NCBI RefSeq assembly: GCF_005491205.1
Contig: NZ_CP028035.1
Location: 1,302,001 to 1,366,000, forward strand
DNA length: 64,000 nt
Source of the DNA: Nissabacter sp. SGAir0207
GTDB lineage: Bacteria > Pseudomonadota > Gammaproteobacteria > Enterobacterales > Enterobacteriaceae
Reading direction: 5' to 3'
In this document: positions 63,507-64,000 of the stretch, one piece after another
How positions within the stretch are numbered: the stretch's first letter is position 1
Layout: each line of letters opens with the position of its first letter
Translations under genes and position numbers: made by a program
The notes under the pieces: model-generated
Told to the model about the DNA's origin: nothing
Seen by the model: the letters and a program-made list of their open reading frames with translations, nothing else
Databases searched by the model: none

Positions 63507-63588
63507 CCCGTGCGGCGCGCCATGCCGCAGGGTGGCGCGCTTGCCGATGGCCGGACATGGGCACATTCACCAGAGCGTTGGAGGCGTT

Positions 63589-63936
63589 ATGTCGACTTCA
63601 CAACCCGAATGGCTGCTTCACCTGTGGCAGCTGGGCCAGTGGTTGCTGGCCCATCCACTGGGCTTTTTTACCGGCCTGTCTGCCTTTGTGGTCTCCTGCT
63701 GGTCAGGGCTGGCGGAGGGGCGGCGCGGTAGCCGGCTGCTGACCGGCGGCATTGTCTGCGTCCTGATCACCCTGGCGGTGGTGGGCGCGATGCGTTCCAG
63801 TGGGCTACATGCCGCCTGGATGCCCATCATCGGCATTCTGGTGGGCTTTATCGGCGCGGATCGCATCCGTGACGCGATCCTCTCCGCCTGGGAGAGCCGG
63901 CGTATCCCACCTTTTATCGATCCGGGAAATAAATAG
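63589..63936 (+). CDS. Holin-like phage membrane protein
   Basis: This 115-residue protein has a Trp-rich N-terminal helix (LLHLWQLGQWLLAHPLGFFTG) and three further hydrophobic segments. It then has a basic end reading VGFIGADRIRDAILSAWESRRIPPF, as in small phage holins (for example HP1- or lambda-type S21 relatives). A very strong GGAGGCGTT ribosome binding site precedes ATG 63589. The window ends before any endolysin. Confidence 0.65.
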   Translation: MSTSQPEWLLHLWQLGQWLLAHPLGFFTGLSAFVVSCWSGLAEGRRGSRLLTGGIVCVLITLAVVGAMRSSGLHAAWMPIIGILVGFIGADRIRDAILSAWESRRIPPFIDPGNK

Positions 63937-64000
63937 CGCAGAAAAAACGCGTTATTCCTTGAAATTATAAAGCGATGCCCCCATATGGCCTTTTCTGTTA

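Overview
The window is a GC-rich enterobacterial chromosome segment. It most resembles Yersiniaceae of the Serratia type, but the species cannot be fixed from sequence alone. The core genes are those found around the 43-45 min region of Escherichia coli K-12 (recalled from memory): puuA/puuP-like genes, sbcB, yeeA, yeeX, nac, yeeO, mtfA, four identical tRNA-Asn genes and the serU-type tRNA-Ser. Accessory cargo sits between them.

Layout. At 1-2157 lie the end of puuA and puuP. At 2172-4758 an 84-bp imperfect direct repeat brackets a lower-GC cargo: a PAAR-DUF3289 protein (likely type VI secretion effector) and two tandem DUF943 membrane proteins (candidate immunity). At 4758-16758 are sbcB, an MscS channel, gtrAB, yeeA, yeeX, a MetX-like hydrolase, ada-alkB, a GNAT acetyltransferase and a carbonic anhydrase/SulP operon. 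At 16988-22163 is a giant exonuclease-RecQ-UvrD helicase gene broken by one extra base. At 22326-25516 is a hexuronate module (GPH transporter, kduD, DhuI-type isomerase) with a consensus CRP site and a KdgR-like box. At 25604-30355 is a 1583-aa autotransporter bracketed by 67-bp repeats that carry terminators. At 30870-38258 are two tandem zinc dehydrogenases, a small charged secreted protein, and a permease/amidohydrolase/LuxR operon. At 38326-40158 is a low-GC LysR/HAD divergent pair.

From 40586 to the end is the tRNA-Asn zone. Between the first two tRNA-Asn copies lie an orphan lacZ, a tailspike-like beta-helix gene and a decayed TRAP receptor gene. The lacZ promoter reproduces the E. coli CRP-promoter-operator geometry without a lacI neighbour. 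Next come nac, with sigma-54 and NtrC sites, and a roughly 10-kb cluster of uncharacterised enzymes: an alpha-oxoamine-synthase-like PLP enzyme, TauD-like dioxygenase, 2-hydroxyacid dehydrogenase, DoxX, UbiD, an MFS exporter, two LysR regulators, GST and RidA. Then come yeeO, two more tRNA-Asn copies, mtfA, tRNA-Ser(CGA), and the edge of a prophage-like region with an XRE repressor, repeated palindromic operators and a holin-like gene.

The most promising material for something undescribed is the enzyme cluster at 49722-58464. Next is the repeated architecture in which cargo separates two neighbouring core genes at a terminator that has become duplicated (two independent examples), followed by the fused exonuclease-RecQ-UvrD helicase. 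No CRISPR array, rRNA, complete insertion sequence or integrase gene was seen.
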